Program-made: the position numbers and the translations under genes
Assembly: GCF_000350225.1 (NCBI RefSeq)
Contig: NW_005179108.1
Location: 52,030 to 116,029 of the forward strand
DNA from: Chondrus crispus
Lineage: Eukaryota; Rhodophyta; Florideophyceae; Gigartinales; Gigartinaceae
DNA: 64,000 nucleotides
Reading direction: 5' to 3'
The notes under the pieces: generated by a model
Told to the model about the DNA's origin: nothing
Databases searched by the model: none
The model's input: only the letters and a program-made list of their open reading frames with translations
Part shown: piece by piece, positions 49,350 through 59,632 of the stretch
Layout: every line of letters starts with the position of its first letter
Position numbering within the stretch: the first letter of the stretch is position 1

Positions 49350-52301
49350 TAACACACAAATGAACGCTACATTGTGAGCACTTCTTTCTTCTTCTGTGTC
49401 CCCTCCAGGTAGCCAGTGGGCCTGAGTCATTGCCACATAAAGTGCAATCCTTCGGTGTAGAACATGTTAAAATGAAGTGATCGCGGACCTGGGTTCTAAG
49501 ACGAACATAGTTTGGTCCATTAAAAATAGAATACGTTTCTTACGCCTAACGGAAGCCTTCTTAACCAAAGCATTAATTTCATGTGCCTGAAGTGATGCTT
49601 CTTCTGCTTCAGTTTCCTTATTACTTCCATCTTCCTTTGCCAAATTCTCAGCATGAACCATCAAATCTCTAGAAACAACGCACACAAAATCAGCAAGAGG
49701 CTCCACAGAATTCAGTGCTTCGCGATAGTGGTCTTCCTCCTTGCTTTCCAGCAGATTTGCTTTCTCATACATTCGCCATCCGAGAAATGCATTTATAGCC
49801 ACTGTTTTTATAGTTTGCGATACTATCTTCTGTTCCCACTTGAATTAAGAGGTTGAAGAACGTAGTACAGCCCTGGCCTGAGCACTACCATCAACACCAC
49901 CCTTGGTCTTAGTGTAGAAGCTTTGAGCTCCATGCTTAAATAGCTTAAGAGGTGGGAACGGGTGGTTGCACTTAACATAATTGTTGATAAGATTCCAAAA
50001 CTTCAGTCTGAGTTGGATTTGTTTCTTGGCAGCTGAATCAGCAAATGAAGGCACTCTTTGATCCTCATGGTAAGCCCAAGAAACAACTGGTCCGGCGATG
50101 TTTTGCAGGGTACTTCGTAGTTGGTTGCGCTATGTGGCACTAACGTGTATAACTGCTATGTACAGCACAGCGTGCTCTGATGCAGAAATATAAACACAGT
50201 AGGCAACATTCAACACTATCATTTGCTGTAATACCTGACCGATGTGATTCTTAGGTATGTACTTAAGTAAACTTGAATCTCCCAATCTCAATTTTTGCAC
50301 GTCTATGGTCTGAAGTGCCAGAGCCCTGTCAACCGCGTCATGCGCCACGCTGGTTTTGATTTCGACAGAGACCATACATAGATTTTCTTGAGTTTCAGCA
50401 CCACTAGCTGCCTCCTCAGCGTCAAAACCAATAGCAAGTGGATCTATTAGTGAAATTCCGTCAGGACTGCATGCCAACCAATCCAAGTCCTTAATGGATA
50501 GCATGCCACATTCGAATACTGCCTTAACAAAACTTTTTCCTCGTAATGCGGACAGCACACAACCTTCGTTACCCGTTCCTCTCTTCATTGCCTCGCTGGA
50601 CCTTGTACTGCTAAATCACGACGCAATCATCTTGTTTAGTATTTCTGCAGGGTCCATGCTGTCATCTTCAAGTGCTGGTTCAATTTCTTCAGCTGCATTT
50701 ATCCCGAGCATTTCAGGAGTAGAAGAGTCCAAAAGAAGCAGCTGCCCAGCGCTAGTGCCGGTGACTCTAAACTGGCGAAGCAAAAACCAATCTGCACACC
50801 GCTGACCTATTGTCTTTACATTGCAGTGTTGCAATAGGAAACTCTCCATAAAGGCCTTTTTCTCATCCGATGATATTGCAGAAGCCACCACCTCCCCATC
50901 CTCAGTCCTGTTATTGAATAACAAATTTGAAGTAATCTCGGACTTTGGGACGGCTATCCATGTGTCCGCAGCGGTACTTATGTGAGGAGATACACTGTAC
51001 AGGAAGCGGATTACTTTGCAAAACTTTTTTGTTGGGCGTTCCCTCACGGCAATGGCAACAACTTGACGCCTCGATCGCGTCTCGCCATCCCCAGCCCGTA
51101 ACGTCTTCACAGCTGATAGGACATCGGGACTGCAAAAGGCATCATCCTTTATAACAAATGCCTGAGGTCTGTCCAGGATAACGCCTTCAAAAGCACTGCT
51201 ATCTTCCTCTCCAGCCATGTATGAGTCTTCTAATTGTCCCTCTTCACACTCATCAGCTCTACCACTTCTTAAGTATGAAAATCCGACAAAAGGATGACAC
51301 CTTAATAGGTGCTCTGGCATAACAAAGACGGCTGAAACACTTTGCTTGTTTAACTCCTCAATGAGTTTTATACTTCCGTACCCGCGGTCCGCGGTTATCG
51401 TAAACCCACACAAGCTTTGACCCGTTCTTCCGTCAAGCATGTGTGTAAGAAGTTTTTGCACGTTTTCATGCTGCCCTTACCCTCTACGACGAAACCGAAT
51501 ACCCAATGTTATCCTAAACAATGCATCAGCCATGACGTCCGCTGTATGACCTTCGCGGTTGGCTTTTCTTGCACTCAAAGTTTTAACTTGATTGTCCACT
51601 GCCCGAATACCGTATAAATCATCGTCCAGTGTAGCCGAAGTAAACGAAGGGCAGAAGAATATCCGTGCAGACATCTCAAAAGCCCCCTGTTTAAAAGCGC
51701 TTAGGAAAGTAGTCTGATCTCTTTGTCCTCCCCACGCAGAGCTGCTCATGTCATCTCTATTTGTAGAAGGGTAAGCAAGCAACCGGGATCATATTGCACG
51801 CATACGATTTAAATCCGGCGTACGACAACCTGTAGATGATAACATGCTGACTGTGGTAGAGAGGCTTAGCCCTGTGCACTGCGACAGAAGAAACACAGAT
51901 ACATGCTGGTACATTTCATGTAACTTGAACAGCTCTTGTTGCTCATTATGCAAAGAAATGTGCTCATTCGACCACTGCATGCACATGTTTAACAGATTAT
52001 CCACAAGCAGTATCATAAAACCCGCCCGCGATGGCTTGAGACGTCGTACCTGGAGCTCCACATTTGCTCTTACAATACCTGAGTAACAAAAGCGCCTTGC
52101 CCTCTCTCCAACTGCTCCTTCAATAAAATCTCTCTCCATTTGTACAGCCGGAGTTGTTCTTGGCTGCAGACGCCACCCGTCTGAAGGGTCTGCTAAGGCT
52201 ACACGTCGTCTGGCCCGCCCTCCTCCAGCTGCACAGAAGAGGAGCTTCCCTGTGCGACCCTTCCCCTTCCACGACCGGCCGTTGTCCTTGTGCGACTGCA
52301 C
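49350..52301 (-). pseudogene. piggyBac-like transposase with inserted YqaJ-type nuclease
   Basis: One minus-strand frame runs from about 52301 to 49467, broken by five stops (TGA 51789, TAA 51477, TGA 50616, TAG 50130, TAA 49845) and no frameshift until about 49490. Order: N-terminal region; TLDDDLYG (first Asp, about 51626); TADRGYGSIKLIEEL (second Asp, about 51389). Next comes a YqaJ-like nuclease: ADWFLLRQFRVTG (50789), MKRGTGNE, SPDGI (Asp, about 50462), SVEIKTS (Glu and Lys, about 50363) and IGQVLQQM (about 50237). After it: KGGVDGSAQARAVLRSS (third Asp, about 49892), then VAINAFLGWRMYE. A -1 shift leads to a cysteine-rich end (DCTLCG, KKCSQCSVHLC), like the piggyBac C-terminal zinc domain. 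The motif set of a PD-(D/E)XK nuclease is complete. The fusion is seen directly; the piggyBac assignment is from motif pattern. Confidence 0.7.
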
Positions 52302-52898
52302 CCCCGACCACGACCATTTCCACCTCGACCGCCGGGACGACCTCTCCCTCGTCCTCGCCGCACCCCATCTTCTCTTGTGTTCGTTACAGATGTCTGCTCT
52401 GTGGGATTGTTGGCAGGGGCAGTCGCTGTAGAGATATTAGCGGGCGGTGGGGGGTGAGGGGGGGCACTTTGGGGGGTTGGGGGGAGATCAGCAGGCGTTC
52501 TTACGTTTGTGGGTGCGAATTCGGGGGGTAGGCGGGTGGCAGGCGGTGGTGGATGTTCGGATCCACTTTAGTGGGGAGGTAGGCGGGTGGCAGGTGGCGG
52601 TGGGGAAGTCATGGGTATGCACGGACGGCACAGATGATATGTATCCGATACAGACGGTACTGGGACGTTTTCTGTATCGCGAAACGCTGGTAGAAGCGCT
52701 GCTGTAGGAACTTTATTTACTACGATGGAACCCTCAACGTTCGAACGGTCTAAAATGGGCTTCCAATGGTTGATTTTGGATTTTGAAGGCATTGGAAGCA
52801 GGTGCCGAGTCAGGGAAGAGACTGAAGTATAGAGATTGAGCTTCAGCCAATCAGGTCAGTTAAGAACGAGGGTCAAAGATGGGCGTGAAACGGGGTGA
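52302..52898. other. Upstream part of the piggyBac-like element
   Basis: Gly/Thr/Pro-biased low-complexity DNA with a G-rich tandem-like stretch at about 52445-52610 (GGCGGGTGGCAGG repeated twice). The start of the transposase and its promoter should lie here; I could not fix the start codon. Confidence 0.45.
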
Positions 52899-52973
52899 AT
52901 TGCTCACAAACGTGAGCAATACATTATTTCGCTATATTTTATTTTCTCTCTGTTGCTCACATTTATGAGCAAT
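52899..52973. repeat. Two subterminal palindromes at the right end
   Basis: ATTGCTCACAAACGTGAGCAAT (52899-52920, one mismatch) and TTGCTCACATTTATGAGCAA (52953 on, near-perfect) repeat the motif of the left end. The second is part of the TIR. Confidence 0.78.
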
Positions 52974-52985
52974 AGAACAGTAGGG
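52958..52985 (-). repeat. Right TIR of piggyBac-like element
   Basis: Inward on the minus strand: CCCTACTGTTCTATTGCTCA then TAAATGTG. It pairs with 48757-48789. Confidence 0.75.
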
Positions 52986-53428
52986 ATAAATCTGAGAACG
53001 ATCTATAGCTCGGATTTAATTCCCTGTAGAATGCGACGTGGACGGCGTGTCCACCGCCTTTCCAATGTTTTACCCAACGATATCAAGTCCTTTTTTCATT
53101 TTTGCTTTTTGCTGATTTATTCATGCAGAAAGTTTATAACTTCATGAATCTTCATGCAGAAAGGACTTTAGATCTCGCATTGTCAATGTGGCCACGACTT
53201 ACACGTTGGCTTTTTGTGCATCGTGTTATTGCCACGTTACCAACTTGTGCTAAGTGGCAATGCGCACGTGTGCCGTTGTAAAGGCTGTCACGTTGAATAA
53301 AGGGTGCCTTAGAGGCACCTGGGAAAAGCAGCGATGACGATCGTATAGAGGATAAACTCTATCCTGGACCTGCGCAAGAGCACTGATCAAGGTTACTGTG
53401 AACTTCACAAGCTCTGGACCTGGACCTC
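52986..53428. other. No gene seen
   Basis: Mixed AT-rich and GC-neutral sequence between the transposon and the zinc-finger pseudogene. Confidence 0.5.
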
Positions 53429-53720
53429 TTGCCTCACATGACGCAAGAGGTCCAGTGCCACAGGACCAATACCCTTTCCTCCAGGACCCATTCCTCAACG
53501 GTCGGTGAAACGAACTCGGCGCCACCAAAGCTGCCCGCCGCCGACTCCGATCACGTCTTCACATGCGCCATCTGCCCCCGCGCCTTCAACAAGAGGGCCA
53601 ACGTAAGAGCTCACTCCCGCAAGCACACTGGCGAGACCCATATCGCTGCTCGAAACAGGGTTGCAGACGTACTTTCATGTAGAAGTTCTCTCTCGCCCTG
53701 CACGAAGCCCGAAGCACGCC
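53429..53720 (+). pseudogene. C2H2 zinc-finger gene fragment
   Basis: The frame at 53429 gives HVFTCAICPRAFNKRANVRA followed by HSRKHTGE: one perfect C2H2 finger (CX2CX12HX3H) and the HTGE linker. A 1-nt frameshift near 53635 leads to a second finger (PYRCSKQGCRRTF), which has an in-frame TAG after its Met and then KFSLALH. The fragment is truncated on both sides and runs into the membrane-protein pseudogene. It probably derives from a transcription factor gene. Confidence 0.7.
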
Positions 53721-54486
53721 TCGCGGCGCCCCGTGCTCCTGCCGCTGCTGCTTGTCTGCGTGCTGGCCACGGCTGCCCTCCTGCTCGTCGCACTGCCTTC
53801 GGCGCCCGTCACCGACTTCGTCCCGGACGACACGCTGCCCTGCGCGCGCGCCCTCACCCTCACGGGCGCCCGCCAGGGCTCGACCTGGTTCGTCCAGCTC
53901 GAACGCTGCCGCTACTCGTCGGCCGGCACGGGGACGCCCAACCGCGGCTACGCCGACGACGTCTTGAAGCGCACCGAGCTCGGGAAGCACTTCGGCGAGC
54001 CCGCCCTGGACGGCTCCGCCCTCTCCGCAGACGACGCCCTTCGCTACATCGTCGCCAGCTCTAGAGTCAAGATCTTTCCTAGCGTCTACTGCCGCCGCAA
54101 GGCAGACGTCCTACACATGCTCCACCAGCGCGACAAGTTCAACCTCGCCGTCTTCGCCCTGCGCAGACACGTTAACGCTACGTGGGATAGCTGGGTACGC
54201 GCCCAGAATAGTAACGTTTGGAATTGCGCGAAGAAAGAGCATGACTCCGAGCTGAATCAGACCCTATATGATGCCCGCGATTACTTTTTCGACAGTCGCC
54301 AGATGTACGGTGAAAACGTTGATGCCATGCTTGATGGTTTTTAGGTCCAGTATGCCCTTTTTGACTATGACGATGTCAAAGACAAGGCCCTCATCCACGC
54401 TCGCAACAACGCTTGATTCATCCGCAACTGCAACTATGTCCAGTCGGAGGAGCCCGAAGAGCCCGAAGACGAACCCTCCACGTGAA
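53690..54486 (+). pseudogene. Type II membrane protein pseudogene
   Basis: The frame reads RSPKHASRRPVLLPLLLVCV and continues with more Leu/Ala/Val: a short basic cytoplasmic end and a single membrane span, then a lumenal domain. The lumenal part has CARALTLTGARQGSTWFVQL, SRVKIFPSVYCRR, a possible N-glycosylation site in HVNATWDSW and DARDYFFDSRQMYGE. In-frame stops occur at 54342-54344 (TAG) and 54414-54416 (TGA), after which the same frame continues (VQYALFDYDDVKDKALIHAR) to an acidic end at TGA 54484-54486. There is no ATG before the membrane span, because the 5' end is replaced by zinc-finger sequence. I do not recognise the family; architecture is that of Golgi or ER enzymes. Confidence 0.55.
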
Positions 54487-54595
54487 CCTCCCTACTTTTT
54501 CCACGTCCCCGCTAACTCTCGCCCTCCGTATATTATCTCCATACCCCACCACCTCGACCATGCACACAAACTCTCGCACAGACCCGTCCCTTTCC

Positions 54596-54905
54596 TCAAT
54601 CCTCCACCCCGCTCCACATCTTCCACGTTCTGTCGTAGCACGCCGTCACTAGCACCTCGCCGCCCGCGGAGCAGTCCACCCCGGTAATTTTTTCCTCGAA
54701 CCCTGTCACGGCCGCGATCAAGCTCCACCCCCTCTTCACGCCCCACCACTTAACTGACCTATCAAAGCTCCCACTGAACACCACGTCCCCGCCGCACCTT
54801 AAACCGCTCACCAACCCGCGGTGCCAGCCATAGTCTTTTCGCACCTACCAGCCCGCAAGTCCCACACCCTCACCACATTATCCCCGCTACTACGCCCCCG
54901 TCTCT
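54596..54905 (-). pseudogene. C-terminal WD40 repeat fragment
   Basis: The minus strand reads SGDNVVRVWDLRAGRCEKTM, then after a frameshift near 54830 GLVSGLRCGGDVVFSGSFDR, SVKWWGVKRG, KITGVDCSAGGEVLVTACYD and RTWKMW. The x-VRVWD and FDRSVKWW ends are WD40 blade signatures. About two to three blades remain, so this is the end of a beta-propeller protein. It is tail-to-tail with the membrane-protein pseudogene. Upstream exons could not be read. Confidence 0.6.
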
Positions 54906-55316
54906 TGCTTCCTCCTCCTCCCCCTCGTCATCCGCTCCGCATTCATCCCAGCCGCTTGGCTATCCCCGCCTGCCTCCAGCCCCGACTTCTGATCTCTACC
55001 CCTGAACGTCTGACTTTGTCCACTCCCCTGCCGTGCACGACGATCAACTCCTACCCTCGTACAATCAAATCCGACAGTTCAGCAGCCTCCCTATGCCCAT
55101 GTCCCGATCTTTCAAAAATGCAGCGCCCCGGTCGCTCCTCGGGTCTAGAATACTGCCACAGCCTCTTCTCTCCCCAGTCGGCGTCACGACATAAGGGAAG
55201 CACTGACGACTTTTTTGTACATTTTACAGATGCTCTTATTCGAATTAAGGATATCAGAAGCTCAGTTTTGTCCCGGTAACTGGCAAGGAAACGTTCTACT
55301 GTAGATTGATATCAAG
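54906..55316. other. No clear gene
   Basis: Pyrimidine-rich plus strand. It may contain decayed upstream parts of the WD40 gene on the minus strand (Arg/Gly-rich frames), but none is convincing. Confidence 0.4.
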
Positions 55317-57697
55317 TCAATGGTGTCCAGTTGAATGGGGTGTCCTTCCAGGATGCGTTCCTGTGCTGTTAATAATCGAAGTTGTGACGCGGTCGTTTGG
55401 GTTCTCTACTTGAGAGATATCAAAATGATCGTAATCGTCGTCAAACACGCTGGTATACTCCCCCTGTTCAGCATTGGGGCAACCTATGGCTTCGCCTTCA
55501 TCGTCGGTCTCAGTCAATTCCTGTGAATCCTCATTGGTTTGAACTGAGCCCCAGAATCCCGCGCTGATGAGATCTGAATCTCCCAGTAGTTTCATGTTCC
55601 AATGCGTAAAAGCTAGTTTCTTCACTTTTGCAGTATCCATCCTATTCCTCGATGAGGTTCGAATCCTTCCTTGCAAACTAAAACTACGCTCAGCTGCGCA
55701 AGAACACGGGGAAACTGACAGTGTCCTTATAGAAAACTCCTGCAACTGCGCATATTCGGGGCGATCAGCGAGTGATTTCCAATACAACAGCGGCATTTTT
55801 TCAAACTCCTTGAAAATATTCTCACTCCCTGCGTCATCCTTCTCGTCGTTCCATTCCTCCACCAACTTTACAAATTGCTCAAGGATATTTTGACGAAGCT
55901 GCAGTGCGTCAGCTGTCGTGCCACTCCCGGAGCAGTACCACAATAGGAAAGCGCGAAATCGGTTGATGTGTCTATCAATATCGCGTGGACTGCGGTGAGG
56001 ATCTTTAAGGTGGGCTGCAACATGTATGTCTTCGAGTAGTCGGACCTTAATACTAGCGTTTACAGGACCGTTCTGGCGCCTCTCGAATTTTCCAAGGACA
56101 TCTGCTCTCCGTTCACTGGTCATGAACGAAGTGAGTGGTAGTTTCTCTAAGTCCTTCCCAAGAGCTACTGTTTTAGGGACAAAGTCTGAAATTTTGGCTT
56201 CGTCGGAGTCGAAAAATCTTAGATACCGCCGAAAGAGCCTGATATGTTGTGCAATTCCTTCACTTTTGTGAAAAACAAGTGCGATTCGATATTAGAAATA
56301 AAATTTTCACGCTTACCTCTTTCTCTCGCGTTAGATGCTTCCCAAAGGTTCCTTGTGAAGTCAGGAGCTTGGACAAGGCCGAGAAGCACCAGTCTGCAGC
56401 GAATGAAGGCTTCAAGCGTGCCTTCGATGGAAGCAAAACGTGTCTTCACGGGCTTTCGAAGCATGATCGGCGTAATGGGAAGCGATGGAAAGAACTCTTT
56501 CCCGTCCTCCCCGAAAACCGTGTACTCATCTCTTTCGGAAGGAAAAACGAAGTCTGCCATGTTAATATGGGGAACTACAGTGTTTTCGTAACTGTCAATT
56601 GCTTCTTTCAGTCGAGCTCGGAGTTTTAGCTTCTGTGTGGCTTCAGTTGTCATCAAGGTTACGCTCTCAATGACCTCCTTCGCCCATGGAATTTTTCCAA
56701 TGTCCTGCATACAGAGGTTAGCTACATGAGCTTGGTCCTGGACTCCTACAAGGTTTGGGTATTTGTGTGTGAGAGCTCTGCGCGCGTTTTGGCAACATTT
56801 TGCACTGTCACTGGTCACTGCACAGACCCGACTCATACCCCCAAACTTTTCCATAACAGACTCAATAATTTGGACATACCCCACAGCTCCCACTCGCTCG
56901 TATTTGGTAAAGAGTGACTCGAGGAAAAACGTCCGGCGCCCAGATAGTAACCGAGAACCTTCAGTTCTCAGAAGCACGTTCACGACGGGTGCAGATGTGC
57001 TGTCATTCCAGCCATCAAAGATAACGGTTCCATATCCCATTGACATTGCGCTTCGGATCCTGCGCGTCACTCTTTCAGAAACGGATTTGTGAAGTGCATC
57101 GAGATGGCGTCCTGTAAACGTGTAGCGAGATGGGAAATAGTTTTTCGCATACCATGGGGCGGCCAACTTTAGAAACCGCAGAAACGCGTTTGGTCGCTTT
57201 TGTGATGTATCGAGAGCCGTGAAAGACCATGTCTGCTCCACAAAAGCCTCCAATAGAGCGCCAGTGAGAGCGTCTGCTTCTTCGGGGCGTCCTCCACGAC
57301 GACGAACCTTTCCAGGAGGAGAATCAGCAGAGAAAGATCCAGATCTCTTACGTCGTGGCTCTGGCTCATTAAAATTGTAGATTCCGCGTTCCTTCTGAAG
57401 TGCACTTGATTCAGATAAGACCCGATCCTTGATATCCTGTGCGAACCGACGACACCCTATCACGTGACGGCTGAGACTTGCGGCACGACGCTGCTTGTCT
57501 CTAATTTGCTTACCACAACCCCTGCAGACAGAACCTACTACTTCACACCCTTCACTCAATTCTTCAAAACAATGCGCTTTTGCGTAAGACTGCTTCCGCC
57601 CGCCATTTGAGCCACCCGAGCTCCTTCTACCACTAGAGTTCCGCCTTAACGTCAAATCCCCCCTCGAATCTTCGAGGGGGTTCCACTTCTGCTGCAA
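55317..57697 (-). pseudogene. hAT-type transposase, one frameshift
   Basis: The first frame (57697 to 56219, 492 codons) has a BED-like zinc finger (CRGCGKQIRDK then HVIGCRRF), a basic linker, the catalytic domain start (GYGTVIFDGWNDSTSAPVVN) and CAVTSDSAKCCQNARRAL followed by DQAHVANLCMQDIG. A 1-nt frameshift near 56225 joins it to FFDSDEAKISDF and the second frame, which ends with the hAT C-terminal dimerisation region (MPLLYWKSLADRPEYAQLQ, SVSPCSCAAERSFSLQGRIR). After repair the two parts would be continuous, so a single indel inactivates a nearly complete transposase. Terminal repeats and an 8-bp duplication were not found by eye. Confidence 0.85.
57659..57680. repeat. 22-bp palindrome in the hAT N-terminal region
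   Basis: CCCCCTCGAA-TC-TTCGAGGGGG has perfect 10-bp arms. It may be a protein-binding site or part of the element's subterminal sequence. Confidence 0.75.
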
Positions 57698-57879
57698 GGA
57701 TCAGCAATCTGGTCTGTTGAGCATGAGAGAATGAGGTTAGGGGATACCGTACTGTTCGCTCGTCTAGTTGTAATAATTTCCTCATCATTTGCCACGAAAG
57801 GTGGGTAGATGACATTGTGGCTTGTGTCTGCAGTGGGATCTACCTGGTTCGTATCGCCGAGCACCATTTTGGTGCGGTT

Positions 57880-59079
57880 TTAGCTATAGAAAATTGACAA
57901 CGCTGCCTCTGACTCAGTGTTGAAGTTGTCATTCCGAGGGTGTGGCGGGGGTGGCGGTGGCGGCGGGTGTGGGTGCAGCTTGACCAGTGGCATGCCGGTG
58001 GGCAAGGGTGCGGCTGGGATAGTGTCGGCACGTGCGGGTGCGGCCGCCGAGGGTGTGTGTAGCGGCTTTCGCGGTGACGGCGGGTGCTGGTGCCGTGGGG
58101 GCGGTTGCAGCGGCAGACAGGGCGATTGCCCCGAGAGTTTTGGGATGGTGGTGGTGGGGGTGGCTGCGGCTTGGACGGTGGTGGCGGGCTTGGGTGCGAC
58201 AGGGATGGCGCCGGGCTTGGGTGCGGCGAGGGTGGCGACGGTGGCGGGTGTGGGTGCAGCTTGAGCGGTGGCGGGGCCGGTAGGCGTGGGTGCGGCTGGG
58301 GTAGTGTCGGCAGGTGCGGGTGCGGCCGTCGCGGGAGTATGTAGCGGCTTTCGCAGTGGCGGCTGGTGCGGGTGCGGTGAGTTCGGTTGCGGCGGCAGAG
58401 AGGGTGATTGCGCAGAAGGTTTTACGATGGTGGTGGCAGGGGTGGCAGCGGCTTGGGCGGTGGGGGCGGGCTTGGGTGCAGCGGGGGTGGCGGCAGGCTT
58501 GGCTGCGGGGGGTGGCGGCGGGCTTGGCTGCGGCGGGGGTGACAGCGGGCTTAGGTGGTGCGGGGTGGCGCTGGGCTTGGGTACGACGGGGGGTGGCGGC
58601 GGGTTTGGGTGCAGCGAGGGTGGCGGTGGGCTTGGGTGCGGCGGGGGTGGCGGCGGGCTTGGATGCGGAGGGGGTGGCGGCGGGCTTGGGTGAAGCGGGG
58701 GTGGCGGTGGCCTTGGGTGCGGCGGAGGTGGCGATGGCGCCGGGTGCGGGTGCAGCTTGAGCGGTGGCGGGGCCGGTGGGCGTGGGTGCGGCTGGGGTAG
58801 TGTCGGCAGGTGCGGGTTCGGCCGCCGCGGGTGTGTGTAGCGACTTTCGCGAGTGCGGTGGGTGCGGTTGCAGCGGCAAAGAGGGTGATTGCGCGGAGGG
58901 TTTTGCGATGGTGGTGGTGCGGGTAGGAGCGACGAGAGCAGTTGTGGCGATCCAGGAAGCGGGGCTTGTAGGGAGTCTGAAAGCGGCTGATGATTCGAAG
59001 CGGTGATCCGTAGTCCTGTCGCGCAAGGTGAGCGTGCCCGGCATATATTATTTTTGCAACGCAAAAACGCGGGAGACAT
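57880..59079 (-). CDS. Pro/Ala/Thr-rich repeat ORF, 399 codons
   Basis: The minus-strand frame is open throughout but is highly repetitive. A cassette with KPSAQSPSLP, RKPLHTPA, PADTTPAAPTPTGPAT and ATLAAPKP recurs about three times (near 58890, 58400 and 58130 on the plus scale), with APKPAATP-type short repeats between. Between about 58510 and 58760 the sensible repeat is in another minus-strand frame (57929-59044), so an indel is likely in the short-repeat tract. It could be a fragment of a secreted or wall-associated repeat protein, or simply a GC-rich satellite. There is no signal peptide or domain. Confidence 0.35.
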   Translation of the reverse strand: MSPAFLRCKNNICRARSPCATGLRITASNHQPLSDSLQAPLPGSPQLLSSLLPAPPPSQNPPRNHPLCRCNRTHRTRESRYTHPRRPNPHLPTLPQPHPRPPAPPPLKLHPHPAPSPPPPHPRPPPPPLHPSPPPPPPHPSPPPPPPHPSPPPPSLHPNPPPPPVVPKPSATPHHLSPLSPPPQPSPPPPPAAKPAATPAAPKPAPTAQAAATPATTIVKPSAQSPSLPPQPNSPHPHQPPLRKPLHTPATAAPAPADTTPAAPTPTGPATAQAAPTPATVATLAAPKPGAIPVAPKPATTVQAAATPTTTIPKLSGQSPCLPLQPPPRHQHPPSPRKPLHTPSAAAPARADTIPAAPLPTGMPLVKLHPHPPPPPPPPHPRNDNFNTESEAALSIFYS

Positions 59080-59334
59080 TTCAGCTCTTCGATCTTGGGG
59101 ACTTGTGGGACGCGGCAGCAGGCCTCCGCCAGTTCAATTGCTTAGCGTCACGACGAATAAATATTCGACAGGTGTGCACAATGATGATGTGCGACTATTC
59201 ATTGGGCAATTTATGATCGGAGTTTTGAATTGCTTTCAATTTCTGGCACAGAGAAGAAAGCGAAATTTTTCGTTCAGATAGAAGATAGATGAGCGCGTCT
59301 GCGTACCCTTCCAAACTCGTCAATGTCCCATTCA
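59080..59334. other. No gene seen
   Basis: Short stretch between the repeat ORF and the palindrome. Confidence 0.5.
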
Positions 59335-59393
59335 AACCCTTCTCCATCCGTCATCATGTGCTTGAAGCACATGATGACGGATGGAGAAGGGTT
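59335..59393. repeat. 59-bp near-perfect palindrome, 29-bp arms, 1-nt spacer
   Basis: Arms 59335-59363 and 59365-59393 (AACCCTTCTCCATCCGTCAT and nine further bases) are exact reverse complements around a single G. Such a structure would extrude as a cruciform or fold as an RNA hairpin. It could also be a fold-back artefact of library construction. Confidence 0.93.
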
Positions 59394-59632
59394 GTTCCCG
59401 CCCGCATGATCATGATCCAGCACAGTGCACACTGTACACTGAGAGAGAGAGATACTCTCTTTCTCTGTACTTTTGATTCTCCACATCACAAGTTGGGGAA
59501 TAACAAGTTGAGATTGCACTAAGGCAGCGGCGTGGGAAACAACCTAAAGAATCACCAGTCTCTCCTGAGTATGTGTCGACCTTCAGCAACGCCTCGGTTA
59601 CGTGGAAAGGGCGAGCGTAATCTCGAGTCATA

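Larger units (their letters stand above)
48757..52985 (-). mobile_element. piggyBac-like DNA transposon with a YqaJ-bearing transposase, 4.2 kb
   Basis: The left end (48757) CCCTACTGTT-AATTT-CTATTGCTCACA and the reverse complement of the right end (52985) CCCTACTGTT-CTATTGCTCATA match apart from a 5-base indel. CCC at the tip is usual for piggyBac. The flanks are ATAT and ATAA, not a clean TTAA. Two copies of an ATTGCTCACA-TGTGAGCAAT palindrome or half-palindrome lie at each end. The transposase (52301 back to about 49350) fills the interior. The left end is only 50 bp from the Tc1-like element. Confidence 0.75.
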
